NCBI GenBank assembly: GCA_013399855.1
Contig: VXAY01004104.1
Coordinates: 1 to 64,000 of the forward strand
From: Oxyruncus cristatus
Taxonomy: Eukaryota > Chordata > Aves > Passeriformes > Cotingidae
DNA: 64,000 nt
Direction of reading: 5' to 3'
Of this stretch, positions 34,701 to 47,318 are shown one piece after another. The notes under the pieces are model-generated. The model made no database searches, was not told where the DNA came from, and worked only from the letters and a program-made list of their open reading frames with translations. The translations under genes were made by a program, and so were the position numbers. Position 1 is the stretch's first letter; each line of letters begins with the position of its first letter.

Positions 34701-36895
34701 ATTAGATGTGTATTACAAATCCAGATAAAAGGTGAAAACAAACAAACATGTAGCTAAATGTCCCTGTGCAAGATCTTCTAGATAAGTCATACTGTATCTG
34801 TTTCTGGATTTTACTTAAAGGTATTAGTCAGTGTTGAAAATAACTATTAATCTTCAAAAATCACTCATGTATTTCTGAAAGTTCACCTGTGAATCATTAG
34901 TTCTCTCTAGGGGCGTATTGCTAACAGAACTAGCTACTGATAAACGTAAAAACGCTTTAGATGGTGTCTGAAACACTTTTTGGACTGTTTTATAGGTCTA
35001 CTTTTGGCAATATGTATGCTGCCGTTACTGTCAGCATGTGGTAATTGCTATTTGCTGTGTATGGAAGGCTGGCGATGTTCCTTTGCTCAAAACATATGTT
35101 CCTTTGCTTATGGAACAAAACTGTCTGTGCTTGTGATGGCTTTGCCATGAAACTGGTCAGCGAAGACAAAGCAGAGAGTGGAATTTGTTCAATATATGAG
35201 TTCTCCTTTCGGCAAAATTGGGTATTTTGGGGTTCAGTTTTGGGAGATTTTTTTGATTGATTGGTTGGGTTTTTTTATTTGAAATCAGACTAGTATCCTG
35301 ATTCTCTTCACCATTTCACTCTTTACCAGTATTATGTTTCTGACAGATTTATTCCTGTACTGTATTTCACTGTAGGGGTTTAAGTAGGCTTAGAAAATAA
35401 CCTGTTAAAAAAAAAAAAGTTTTTCACACTGAGTTTGATGAATTATTATACTTTTTGGGGAGAAGTGTGGAAACTTGCTGAGCTTGTTTTCCCAGCTCCA
35501 CATTATTATCTAGGAGTGAGGAAATGATTACCTCTACTTCCTCTCTCTCCCTCAATTCACGATGGACCATTTATATTAGTCCATAAGGGGTGAGAAGGGA
35601 AAATGCCTTCTCTTGAGATGTTTGCAGAGGGTAAGCTTCCTAGATGCCAGGAAGATGTGACAGATCTCAAAAGATGTTGGTTATTTTGTGAAAAAATCTT
35701 GAAGATTAAGTTTTTACCTTTATACACAGAAGGCGAGTCGCAACGAGATATTTAAAAATTGTATTTCATTCACATATAGGAATATGCTACAGAAATTAAT
35801 GCTCCCATATTTAACATCACAATATTTTGCATATAGAGTATGCAAAATGTACATAGACTGATATTCACACTTGAGTAGTTACTTTGTATTAGTTTTATCA
35901 TGCATATTTTGTATTTACATTTCGTGGTTTTCTCAATTAATGTCTTTTTTAAGGTATTTTAATGACAAATGGTAAATTTTACATGAATAGACACCATTGT
36001 CAACTCCTGATAAAAAGCTGCAAGAACTAGCTTTTTGTAAAGTTATTGATGAGTTCAAATTTTGAAGAAATAAATATAGTGGGTTAAAAGCCATTAAGAT
36101 GTGTTCTCTGGCAGAAAAATGTATTTTTGCAGCAGGGGAGAAAAATCTGCTAAAATTCTGTTAGCCTGGTGACAGAAGTCGTTGTCAGAGCACAAACTAC
36201 ATTTAACTGTGAAAAGAAACAAATGTGGTGAATTTATTTTTCTTTCTTTCTTTTTCTTTTTCTTTTTTTTTCTTTTTCATTTTCTTTTTCCTGAGAAAGC
36301 AATGTGGGAAGATGCATCCTCATGCAACATAACAACCCAAAAATCACAAAACATTTAATTTTCTAATGATTTGGTATTCAAGTTCTTTGACAGGCACTTA
36401 GGAAAAAAATTAGAAGCGGAAAAAGAGCTTAAGTTAGACACTAACAGAAAAATTAACTGCAAAGAGTATTTGAGTGCAAAGACAAAACTGCAGTTGAAGC
36501 CTAATCAGGCTGTTTAAACACTTCTAGATTGCAGTTTTCTAATTGTAACCCTCTTGCTTTCAGGGCCCCAGGTGGACCAACATGCTCCAATTCTCTATAA
36601 CTATCCTTCTCTATAATGTCCTCTGTACTCCTGCATTTCCAGCCCCACCTTGGGCTTTAGCCACCTGCCTTTAAGGTGTGCTCTGACATGGTTCAGCTAT
36701 GCAACTTTGGGCTGTACTTAAGTGAAAACACCTAAGTTGTGAGAAAAAGCTGAGAAACTTCATCTAGGCCTTCCATGTCTCTGCCATCAACCCCATTGGC
36801 TGGTGTCATTTCACCTCCAGCCTATGTCCTGGGTCCTGGTTTGGGTTATATTTTTGTCAGGCTAAGGTCAGCATTCTACCTTACTTGGTTCAGTA
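28771..36895. other. Long unique AT-rich interval
   Basis: Eight kilobases with no recognised gene, LTR or CR1 tail. A GC-richer patch lies at 30690-31250 with no family assignment. Minor features are an A/C tract near 30650-30680, a T-rich stretch near 35245-35280, and a pyrimidine tract at 36236-36292. The largest open frame (103 codons, minus, 32233-32544) shows no family resemblance. Confidence 0.5.
36236..36292. repeat. (TTTCT)n-like pyrimidine tract
   Basis: Almost pure T/C run made of TTTCT and TTTTTC units, 57 bases, with one A. Confidence 0.85.
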
Positions 36896-37270
36896 ATTGA
36901 ACTTCAGCCTGGAGAAGAGGAGACTGAGGGAATACCTCACTGCAGTCTTCAGCATCCTCATGAGGGGAAGCAGAAGGGCAGGTACAGATCTCTTCACTCT
37001 TGTGAACAATGACAGGGCTCAAGGAAGTGGAATGAAGCTGTGTCAGGGGAGGTTAAGGTTAGATATCAGGAAAGTTTTTCACCCAGCGGTGTTTGGGCAC
37101 TGGAACAGACTCCCCAGGGAAGTCATCACAGGACCAAGCCTGACAGAGTTCAAGAAGTGTTTGGACAGTGCTATCAGGCAAATGGTGTGATTCTTGGAGT
37201 GTCCTCTACAGGGCCAAGAGTTGGACTCAGTGATCCTGATGGGTCCCTTCCAACTCAGCATGTTCTATGA
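36896..37270 (+). mobile_element. CR1 LINE 3' end with readable reverse transcriptase C-terminus
   Basis: The 97-codon frame 36897-37190 starts in the CR1 segment for LEKRRLREYL and contains GMKLCQGRLRLDIRKVF, then GHWNRLPREVITGPSLTEFK, the conserved C-terminus of CR1 ORF2 protein downstream of the polymerase domain. The non-coding tail follows: GGACTCAGTGATCCTGATGG at 37213, CCCTTCCAACTCAGCATGTT near 37245, and a final TTCTATGATTTTG. The open frame is better kept than in other copies here, so this is likely one of the younger CR1s in the window. It is 5'-truncated at 36896. Confidence 0.9.
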
Positions 37271-37478
37271 TTTTGGGATTCTTACTGTCCCTGACATTGC
37301 TTCTTGGCTTGGCTGTGAGCCAGCCTCCAGCTCCCCATGCCTGATCTAGACCACATCTCCAGGTAAGGTACCATGGGACTATGGTCATGGGTGAGTCCTT
37401 GCTCTGCTGGCCTCCCCTTGCTGTCTGCTACCATTTCTTGCAGTTTCATCCTGCTATTCCCCCAGCTTTCGTCCAAAT

Positions 37479-37532
37479 ATATTCTCTCTCTCTTTTTCTC
37501 TTTCTCTCTTTCTTTCTCTCTCTTTTTTTCTC
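37479..37532. repeat. (TC)n pyrimidine tract
   Basis: Run of CT and CTTT units interrupted by short T runs, about 54 bases. Confidence 0.85.
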
Positions 37533-40500
37533 ATAGGACAAGATTGAGTTACCTAAACATATATGTTCAGTCAAAATCATCTTGAGTTATCAAAGATATT
37601 TGTGTGCTCAACAAAATAACACAAGACATACAGAATGCTGGCATCCTTTCGGACCTTCAGCTAGAAGATATTAGGGACTCCCTTGAGCATCACAGTAATG
37701 GAGGCCTAAGTGTAAGCAACTAAGTCAAGTGCGAAGTCAATAGGGTCGGTGGAGTCTAGGCTGTTCATCTCACCCTAAAGCAAAAACAGGGCTTGATTTG
37801 GTTGCTGAAACATAGTTCCTTGATTTCACTTGATATATTTAATGATGATCCTAAGTAACAAGACGGGAAATACAGTAAATGTAGTGTGGAGACCTACGCC
37901 CTTCTACAGAAGTAACTGGAAACCAGGAAAGACAGTCTAAGAAATACCAAATCACACTGAGTGATTAGGGTCAGGAAGTAAGTTAAATGTTGTCTCTGTC
38001 TTCTCTCTTCAACCCCATAAATACAATAATTCCTTTAATCACTTAAAATTAGACACAACTATTTAAGTTATAGGTTCAGGTTGATTATATATATGGTTCC
38101 ACTGCAGTCAATGCAAACTTTATTTTTTCTGCATGCCCATAAAAAAAACCAGAATGAAACTTCACTTCAGTATTACAGAGAATGAAATAGATGTTTTTTA
38201 GTATTTTTCTAAAATCTCCTATTCAAATAATATGTCTGCCTAGTTATCCATAAATACTAGTACATATGTCCATAGGTTATACATAAAACATTATCAGTGT
38301 ATCACTGTTTACACACTGTTCAGCTAACCTGTTGGAAAAGACAGATTTGAAAGGAATGTTCTGCACTGTCCAGACCACATCAGTACATAACTTTTACAGT
38401 AGAGCTATCTTGTCCCAGATATATGACCTTCACATCAGCGCTTGACATATCTGGGATTTAAAAATAGCCAGAAATTCTAGCAGTTTTATTCAATGAACAA
38501 TTCAGGTCCAGTTACAATATCTCTAGAGATCTCAGAAAAATGTTCAGTGTCATCAAACTTCACCTATATCTAGTTCCTGAACATAAAGTTGGGTACATCA
38601 AAGAAACTCCAAGCCATATTAATATTGAATTCAAATTTCCTTCAGTCTTTTCCTAGCTGAATCTATTGTTAGGAGCTTTTATAATCCCTGTGTACAAAGT
38701 GAGATAGTTTATCACTAAGATTGTGATGTCTTTAATTGCTCTGTTTCCAGTATATATGTCTGTTTCTTTTTTTCTCTTTTTCTCAGAGACCTCTATCCTC
38801 CTGCATTCTCAATAATCATGTCCTGCTCTTCAGACACAAATCACTTTGCTACCTCTGTTCCCCTGAATGTATTTGCCTGCCAGAAAATTTGCATGTATCA
38901 TTATAGCTTTTTTGAAAATACTTTCATCACTCTCCAGATTATTTGTAATATTTCAATTCCTTTGGGCAGATATTCTCTGCTTCCCACATCCTTCCCCAAA
39001 CAGCTACAGGCTGTAACACTGTATCATACACTCAGCCATAGATTTCTTTGAAAAGTTTACTTGACTCTGTCAGTGTTTGAATGAAGCTTATATTCAACAG
39101 ATGATGTCCACCTCTTAGGGTTTCTAGGCCATGTGATAAGAAGTAAACTATAATTTTCTATTTGTGATCCAGGGATGTTGGAGCAACACATGGCCCTCTC
39201 CCAAATAGTGTAGTTCTTTCTTATTCTTCTTCTCACAGTGAAAATTAAAAAAAAGAAGTATAACTCCAATTATGAAATTACTCTCTTTGAAACAAAAAGT
39301 AATTTACAAGAAACCCTTTTATTCTACTATCTGAATCTGAAATCAATACCTTTATTCTGGAGAACCACAAGATCTACCATATTTCAGAACATATCTAGAA
39401 AAGTGGTGGCTAAGAGAGATTCAAGGCTTGTCTATGCTGTCAGACTCTTTGGGAAATTTAATAGTTTGGGCACGAGATTCACTATTTTAATGTTTCCAGA
39501 ACAGAATTGGCTTTCCTCCAAATAATGTGGAGGAGACACAAAGCTGTCCACATCTTGTCATGCAGACAGGTCTTCCTGTAGCTAGTGAGTAATTCTATTT
39601 CCTACAGAACTGGCTCACAATTGTCTTGAAATTCAAAAACAAAAAAAAAGGAAGTCTGGCTCTGAGAAAAAGTATTTCTGTGTACAATTTTATTTGAAAT
39701 AACAGAGGTGCAAAGAATAAAAATAAAAACATGACCACATACGTGTTGCTGAAATATTATATATACTCTTATGTAGCCAGCTGACTCTCACTGCACCTCT
39801 CTTCCTGTAGTGGTCTTCAAAATTCCTCCATCTAGTTTACATCAGTATTGAGCTGGGTTAAATGCAAGAAACATACTCTTTATTACAGAGCCAGCTTTTT
39901 CTCAAAGTCTTGCTTGCTAACATAGCTGAACATTGAGGTTTTGGGACCCACTCTACCATCTGCACAGCAGTACCTCCCACTGATTCAATAATTTTTCTGT
40001 TCTTTCTGATTAGTTGAAAAATTAATATTTGAAAGAACAAATTTCCTCATCATCATGTTCATTAGACCTTTTTTCGTCATACACCTGTTAATATGAAATC
40101 TAACCCAAGATGGCAAACAGTCAAGTTATAATTATTTATTTCCATCACCCCACAGAGTAGTGGTGTTATTTTTAGCATTTACATTATATGACTAACCTGC
40201 TTCTTTATAAAGCCAAGAAAAGAAAAATTTGATTTTTTTCTCTTACACTTTCCCCAGAATAGAATTTCTTGATAAAAAATTTTAGGAAAAAAAAAGTTAT
40301 TGTATTTCATGATTTTAGACAACATGATATAAAAGTTTTCTCTTTAGAATTGAAAGATAACAATGGCAAGGATTTTTACTTTTTGAGATTCCCAGTTTCA
40401 GGTCTTCAAGGTTGTTGAGGAAAAGATGCATGTCACATTGGTGTGTCTGCAACTGCAGCATTAAAATATTTGTTGATTGACAGACCAAACTTTTCACTTT

Positions 40501-40899
40501 TAGATTCTTATGTTATAATTTTCTTTCTTGATCGCGTTTTCAGGATTACTTTTCCACCGTACAGTAACAAACGGATACCATAATTTTTCTATCATAAAAA
40601 CCCAAAAATGTTATTTCATACATTAAAGAAAAAGAAATCTGACTTTTAAACCTGAAAGTTCTGACTTTTTAATATTCAGCTCAGATGATCTTCCTTCTCT
40701 AGTCAATGAGCTATGTAAAGGTTATTTTGAAAAATAAAATAATTCATTGGTGTAGAGTACATATTTTATTTTTAAAGTCCAGTCAGAGATTATGCACAAA
40801 AATAAGCATCCAATTTACAATACATTTCTTCCTATAGGAAAAACTCACACAAAGAAAACAGTGCTCAGTGGTTCCTACTGAATAATCTTTCCCCCCTTA

Positions 40900-41009
40900 A
40901 ACATTTTTTTGTTTGGTTGGTTGGTTGGGGTTTTTTTTGTTTTGTTTTTTTTGGTTTTGGTTTTGGGTGTTTTTTTTGTTTTGCTTTGTTGTTTTTTTTT
41001 TTTTTTTAA
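40900..41009. repeat. T/G-rich low-complexity tract
   Basis: Long run of T with interspersed G, including (GGTT)n at 40914-40930 and a final T15 run. It is the complement type of the A/C tracts elsewhere in the window. Confidence 0.85.
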
Positions 41010-42024
41010 TATATTAACACTTAAAACTTAAAGTCAGAGGCTGTATTTTACCTTCTGTTGGATTTATTTGATTTCTTTTGCTTCATAATACTGCAAATTT
41101 CTATGCTGAGTCTAGGTCTAATGATATCTCAGACCTATGAATTACCCAATTATCAGATTTTTTTTTTTTAATCCCAGATAATGACTGCAATTTCCCAAGG
41201 AACAATAGCAGTTTAGATTCTTTATACTAGGTGTTATAACAAATGCTAGCAGAAATGATAATGCCTCATTAATTTTATTAAATGATTAGACTGAGCTATT
41301 TGTTTTTCAAAAATATACATCTATGTTTCCAATTTTTTTTTCTACCATACCTACAAACTACTGACATAAAATCTGTTGTTCTAAAGCATTTTTAACATTT
41401 TTTCTTAACACCTCTTTTTTTACCCCTCAAAAAATAAAGGCTGTTGCATACTGATGTTTATTAAATTAAGTGGTAAAAATTGGTGTAATAAGAAACTGCA
41501 AATTGCTCAAAGTGTTTAAAGTATGTATTATTCACCTAATCTTAAATTTATTCTCAACAGAAAGGGTAAATATAAAATATATCGAAATTCAAGTATTCTG
41601 TACAAACAAAATGGCAGTTAGGTTGGGAAACAAGTATTAAAATTTAACTTTGTACTTACTGTAACCATTTCAAAAGATCTTAGAGGATGAGAAAGTTAAG
41701 CCAATTAGATAATTACATTTTTAAGTGCAAATAGATCTATATTGGATGGTCTAAAAACACTTGGCTATTTTCAGTTTGGAATACCCTCCAGAGACTTTTG
41801 TCAGTTGGATGGATTAATGGACTATATCACAGCTGAATGGATCATCTGATGGTGTAATTATATCTTCCTAAGTCAGCACACACCCCAGGGGGGTGTGAAT
41901 ACATGGCTCAACCCAATGTATAATACAAAGATTGCACAATTAGAAAAATAATTTCAGAGAGAGCAGTGGGCTTGAGTTGGCTTCAAACCACATCTTTTTT
42001 TATGGTGACTTGGGACACCCAGGG

Positions 42025-42365
42025 TCATAGAATCATAGAAATACTCAGGTTGGAAAAGACCATTAAGATCATCGAGTCCAACTGTAAACCCAGCATTGCC
42101 AAGCCCACCCCTAAACCATGTCTCTCAGTGCCAAATCTACACATCTTTTACATACTGTCAGGGGCAGTGACTCACTCAATTCCAGGGGCAGCCTGTTTCA
42201 ATGCTTGACAATGCTTTCAGTGAAAATTTTTTTCCTAATATCTAACATAACCTAAAAACCTAAACCCTGAAACTTGTGGCCATTTCCTATTGTCCTATCA
42301 CTGTTACCTGGGAAAAAAAAGTAACCCACCCCCCTCTACAAACCCCTTTCAAGGGCAGGTTAGTT
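42025..42365 (-). mobile_element. CR1 LINE 3' end
   Basis: The plus strand runs TCATAGAATCATAGAAATAC, CAGGTTGGAAAAGACCATTA, AGATCATCGAGTCCAACTGT, ACTCAATTCCAGGGGCAGCC and TGGCCATTTCCTATTGTCCT in order, the reverse complement of the last 340 bases of a CR1 subfamily whose consensus I know from the octamer and the GAGTCCAAC block. It fades after CCCTTTCAAGGGCAGGTTAG, so it is 5'-truncated. Confidence 0.85.
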
Positions 42366-45300
42366 TATACTTTAGCAATTGCTGTATTTTCCTACATGCC
42401 ACATATTGTGTTTTCTGTAGAATTTGTATAACTCTGCTAAATCAGAATTCTTGTGTAAAATCAGCTATGTTCAAGTAAATTTGATATTAAATATCACATC
42501 CTCCATATATGCCATTTATCAAAGACCCTGTTCAAAGCTATCAGATTGACACCTAGACCCCTCCTTTCAGTGATATTGTTGGCTGGCCAACCTTTTTAAA
42601 GAAAGGTTTTTCTTTCTTAATATCTGTAATTTTTTTATAAACTACACTCATTCCATTGTTTGGCACGCAGATAAAGAGTGAAACAATAGATCTCTAATTT
42701 TATCATGCAAATAGCTCACCTGAAAGTGGGTGAAATATTCCATATATGCAGCATTGATTGTTCCCTTGCCTATAAACCGGTATCCATACAAGCTACAAAG
42801 ATCAATTTCCGGTTCATGCATGACAGAAGCTCCACAATGCTTGACTAGGTGGATCCAAGTTATGTTTGAAAAACAGTTGCTGTATGTTTTAGTAGAATAA
42901 ATGATATTGTATTCCATTTTTTGTTTTGTTTATTTGGGACCATTGTAGGAAATAAACAGCACTCTAAAATTTCATGCAGTATAGAGTCTCGGGTGTGATA
43001 TGTAGAAGTATATGGTTTTATTAATGCACACATTCACAGCAAGTGTGTGTGTGTTTATATATGCATATAACTTTTTCAGAGATAATAAACTGAAATTCGC
43101 TGTTCCTAATCTGATTATCACCAGCTCAGCTGATACAGTTCTTACTGAATATTTACAAACCAGTGTTCTCTGTGACAGAACTTCAGCATGAGAATAAACA
43201 GACTTGCACAGGACACACATAAGAGAAAATAATTCAGCATGGGAATGGTAGAGTAAAAATACTTTAAAATTAAAATATACATTCTTTTACTACATTAACA
43301 ATTTCCCTTACATTTTGAAGTTCCTTTAAGAGAGGATTGGTGAAGCTGCTTTACAGTAAGATATTTCATCAGTGTTCAGACAATCCTCTCTAAATCTTAG
43401 TAAAGATTTTGTTGAGATAAATGTTCAAGAGAGGAAAACCAAACCAAACAAAACCCCAGACAAACAAAACCCCGAACAAAAACAAACAAAACACAAACCC
43501 CCAAACCAAATAAAAAAAAAAAAAACCAAACCAAAACACTTATGTGTACTTTTCCTCTTTACTTTTGTTATATACGTTACGGTAAGACTCGAGTACATTA
43601 AGGTATCTTATAGTCAGTGTACCTTCCTTTCTCTTCTCAACAATACTACTACACATTGCAAATGAGTACTGCAATGCCTTTTTAAGGGGCTGGCAGCAAT
43701 TCCACTGGTTAGCCTTAATGACGGGATAGTATTTTCGGACATCTCCTAAGTTGTTTGATATTTTTTTCGCTCAGACATGGAAAAAATCTAAAGCAGCTGA
43801 CCGAATGTACAAGAGAAAAAAAGTCTGGATCAAATGTGCTTCTGATAATTTTTACTGATAGAAAAAACCCAAAACACTCTCTTGTAAGATGCCCTTTCTT
43901 CTTTTAAACAAATAAAGAAAGTAATAATTTATTTTTTAAAAATCATATTTGCAGTCACTGCTAGAAATATGTCTGTTCTATTACTGAAACAGAAATTGTG
44001 TGATGGGGTGAATGCAGAGACTGTTTTGAATACTGTGCTGTCATGGCATTAGAGGTGAGTATAATGTTCTTTTCTGAGTGTGACTTCAGTTTGAGTAGTG
44101 CCTTATAGCTATAGACACCTTACTATTAGAAGTTGTACTGTCTGTTACAATTGACACTTAAAGTGTTGTAACATGGTGTAATAGAAACAAGAATAGAATT
44201 TTATTTTTTTCTAAGCATGAGGCACACTTTGCTTGTACAGTAATGGAATTTCCGGTCACAGATCAGCTGAAAAATGGTTCATGGTAAGGAAACAAAAGCA
44301 AGCCAGGTTGTTTTATCTCTCTGTCTAAATCAGCTTGAGGCTGCTGACTGATATCCAGAAAATTAAATTGTGCCTTCCCTTTCACTAAAAGCAAGTGCAG
44401 AGAGAATACATACTTAGAACAAGCTCAGGTGTCTGAATGGCTCTGCAACAAATATCCATGCTTCATTCTGTGCTGCATGCCACAGAGGCTGCTTGGTTTG
44501 TCCCATATGAATCGCTTACAGTGTTTTAGTGCTTGGACTGTAATTGGTCTCAGGTTATGGTGGACTTTATTCAATTTTGAGTCTGTACAGAAGCTGTATT
44601 TATGAGTGCTCGTGCCAAAAGGGATTTCTGTTGCAGTTGATTCCCCTCTAAGTGAGTATAGAAAGCAAAAAATACTTTTCACTGTAAAATTTCTGGCTTG
44701 AGATTTAATCTATAATGAGAGAGAAATGCATGTGAGAAACTCCTGGGGTAAGCCATTATTTCATTTGAATATATATTATTTATTCCATTACTTTTTTCTT
44801 ATTAAGTATGTTTTGATAGTCGGAGATAAAGAATATCTTTTCAAGTAACTTGTAGAATATAGTTGAACACTGAGATATCCTTTTTTATTTTTTTAGTTAT
44901 ATTTTCTTAGTTTATTTTTTTAAAAGATTGTTCCTTTTTATGCTTAGCTCCTATTACTGAGTATTTCAGAAACAGATCACACCACAAATAAGAAAATTCA
45001 TTGATATTTGTGCATTTAAATATTTTAAGAACATTAATAGGTTGTAAAAAGATCAAATGTAAATGTTGTTGCTATTTAATTATTCTAAATTACACAAGCA
45101 ATACAAAAGTAATTGAGCTGCTATTAATAGACTGCAATGTAAAGTGTAATAAAGCATTTTATTAGTGTTTAGCAAGATAATTAGAGTAAGTAAATTAGAT
45201 ATTAACAAAGTTAGTAAAAAACAGTATTTACAGTCTGATACCATATCTATTTACTTAAAATTAGTATTACTAGTGTTAATTAAAGGCTTAATTAACAGAT

Positions 45301-46299
45301 ATAATGTGTGCCACTGAGCAGAATCACCAGTTTGAGAAAATGGATAATGTAATTCTCTATAGAAGACTCTTGTCTGGGATTTCTCTTACATGTTCTTGCA
45401 TTTTAAGTTTCTAAAACTACCAGAACTTCGGGTTTTAAATTATATTTTTGCTAGCAAACACTTTTAAGTCAGACTAGTCACAGCTATAAATGTCTTAGTT
45501 CTAGGTTTTAGAAGTCTGGCTATCCCTTTGTGTATTACGTGCACCTGACTGAAACAAAAATGTATATTCAGATGTTCCAATAAACTTTATCTAGGAATAT
45601 TTAAAAATGAGAAAGGGTAAAAGACCTATTATTTACAATGATCTTTATCATAATTTTTTAAAAATAAACATAGCAGAACAAATAAAAAATTATGAATTCC
45701 CAATATCTACAGCACTGACAAGCAGTTACAAACTTCAAAATAGCTTTACATATATAAATTATTTCTAGGCATTAGTTTGCTTATGGTTTCTTTCATGATA
45801 TGCCAATAGGAAAAAAACAAACAAGTTTCCACTCATACTTTGTGAATGTAATCCCTCTCACATTCTGCAAACTTCATTTTTTCCTATTGCATCTCTTTAT
45901 CCTCTTCACATCTCTTGCACCTTACTGCATTGTTCTCTTGTCTGTCTTTACATATTGACTGCTTTTGCTGCATTTGGGGAAAAGGTTTTTCAGTTAATTT
46001 TTATTTGAAAAGTACTTAGTAGAAGAAATTTTGCATTGTTAGTATGCTTTAAGGCATGACCCAAATAAACATGATTGTGGTAATAAAGCATAATCTGTAT
46101 AAGACTTGGAATTTCGCTCAACTCTTCCAAAGCAAATTATTCCACAGTAAGAACTTTGGCTCATCACGGGGTTTCCAAGATCTAGAATTCCTTTCCTGGC
46201 TATGAGTATTACTAACATCCTTCTTTCTAAATTGGAAAGACACATGTTTGATGGATGGACTATTAAATCCCCAAAAAGTCACCTGAATTGCCATTTCCA
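42366..46299. other. Unique interval with possible conserved non-coding segments
   Basis: No gene recognised. An A/C tract sits at 43435-43541. The segments 42640-42880 (with ATGCAAAT at 42705-42712) and 45040-45320 (dense TTAAT/ATTA words and a 9-bp perfect palindrome) have the texture of vertebrate conserved non-coding elements. The 85-codon minus frame at 44425-44682 has no family resemblance. Confidence 0.45.
43435..43541. repeat. A/C-rich low-complexity tract
   Basis: Repeated AAAC, AAACC and CAAAA units with an A14 run near the end, about 107 bases. A plus-strand open frame of 97 codons here (rich in K, P, Q and N) is an artefact of composition. Confidence 0.85.
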
Positions 46300-46655
46300 A
46301 AAAGTTACAGTCAATGGCTCAATGTCCAAGTAGAAACCAGTAATGAGTGGTGTCCCTCTAGGATCTGCACTGGGACAGGTACTGTTAAGTATCTTCATCA
46401 CTGACACAAAGAGTGGGATTGAGTGCACTCAGCACGTGATGACACCAAGCTGGGTGGTACAGTAGATTGGCTTGAGAAAGGGATGGCATCCCAAAAACCC
46501 TAACAAAGTTCAACAAGGTCAAGTAAAAGGTCTTTCACCTGGATCAGAGAAATTCCTGGTGTCAATGTAAGCTGGGGGATGAAGGTACTGAGAACAGTCC
46601 TGCATAGAGCGCTTGGGGATACTGGTGGATGAAAAATTGGATATTGATCATCAAT
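46300..46655 (+). mobile_element. CR1 LINE reverse transcriptase fragment, 5' piece of an interrupted copy
   Basis: The sequence reads CAGTCAATGGCTCAATGTCC near 46310, ACCAGTAATGAGTGGTGTCC near 46337, AGCACGTGATGACACCAAGC near 46431, TTCAACAAGGTCAAGTAAAA near 46509, and GGGGATACTGGTGGATGAAA at 46615, the CR1 reverse transcriptase catalytic region and what follows it. In protein terms this covers the VPQGS to FADDTKL blocks, with the catalytic region already damaged by a short deletion before GATGACACCAAGC. It stops in AT-rich sequence and the element appears to resume at 46950 in the same orientation. Confidence 0.8.
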
Positions 46656-46949
46656 TACTGCCTTAATAATGTACATAATAATATATATTATTATTTCTTT
46701 GCAGTTATTAGATGTTATGAAAGTAGTTCAGTTTTTCAAGTATTCCATTTTTATTATCTTCCTATAAGAAATATGCTATAGTCGTATTTGGGCTTTAGTC
46801 TGTTCTTTTTAAGAAAAGTCAGCTTTTTAGACTCTAAGAGTGTATGTATTAATGATTGTGACACATATTTCACTGGGCTCATTTTAATTCACTGCACACT
46901 TTTTAATGCACACAGAAAAACTTGAGGAATAGAGTGCCTGAGGTGACTT
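46656..46949. other. AT-rich insert inside a CR1 copy
   Basis: About 290 bases of AT-rich sequence, including an AATAATATATATTATTA palindrome-like core at 46677-46693, separate two collinear CR1 pieces. It shows no CR1 similarity and no clear duplication at its ends. Confidence 0.45.
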
Positions 46950-47318
46950 GTTTTATTGAGCTTGGAGTAGACCAAGAGGTGATCTCACCAGCAGCTTTCT
47001 CAAGGGAGGCAGCGGAGGGAGAGGTCCTGATCTCCTCTCTCTGGTGACCAGCAACATGACATAAGGAAATATAATGAAATTGTGTCAGTAAAAGTTCATA
47101 TTGGTCATTAGGAAAAGGTTCTTTACCGACAGGGTGATCAGTCACTGAAGCAGGCTCCCCAGGGAAGTGGTCACAACAACAATTCTATCAGAGTTCAAGA
47201 AGCACCTGAATGATGCTCTTTATCATATGGTTTAGGTTTAGGTAGTCTTGGAAGGAGCAGGAAGTGGGACTCAAAGATCCTTATGGGTCACTTCCAACTT
47301 GAAATATTCTGTGATTCT
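46950..47318 (+). mobile_element. CR1 LINE 3' end, 3' piece of an interrupted copy
   Basis: Landmarks are GAGCTTGGAGTAGACCAAGA near 46957, CAGGCTCCCCAGGGAAGTGG near 47149, ATCAGAGTTCAAGAAGCACC near 47189, TATGGGTCACTTCCAACTTG at 47282 and the tail ATATTCTGTGATTC at 47304-47317. This is the CR1 region for N-R-L-P-R-E-V and the octamer tail. Same strand and correct order relative to 46300-46655. Confidence 0.85.

Larger units (their letters stand above)
37271..42024. other. Unique interval with low-complexity tracts
   Basis: No gene recognised in 4.7 kb. Contains the T/C tract at 37479-37532, an A-rich patch at 39240-39255, and the T/G tract at 40900-41009. A perfect 8-bp inverted repeat (CACACCCC-AGG-GGGGTGTG) lies at 41879-41897. 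Confidence 0.5.

Noticed and set aside
41879..41897. Perfect 8-bp inverted repeat with 3-base loop
   Set aside because: Too short and isolated to call a functional hairpin in a vertebrate genome.
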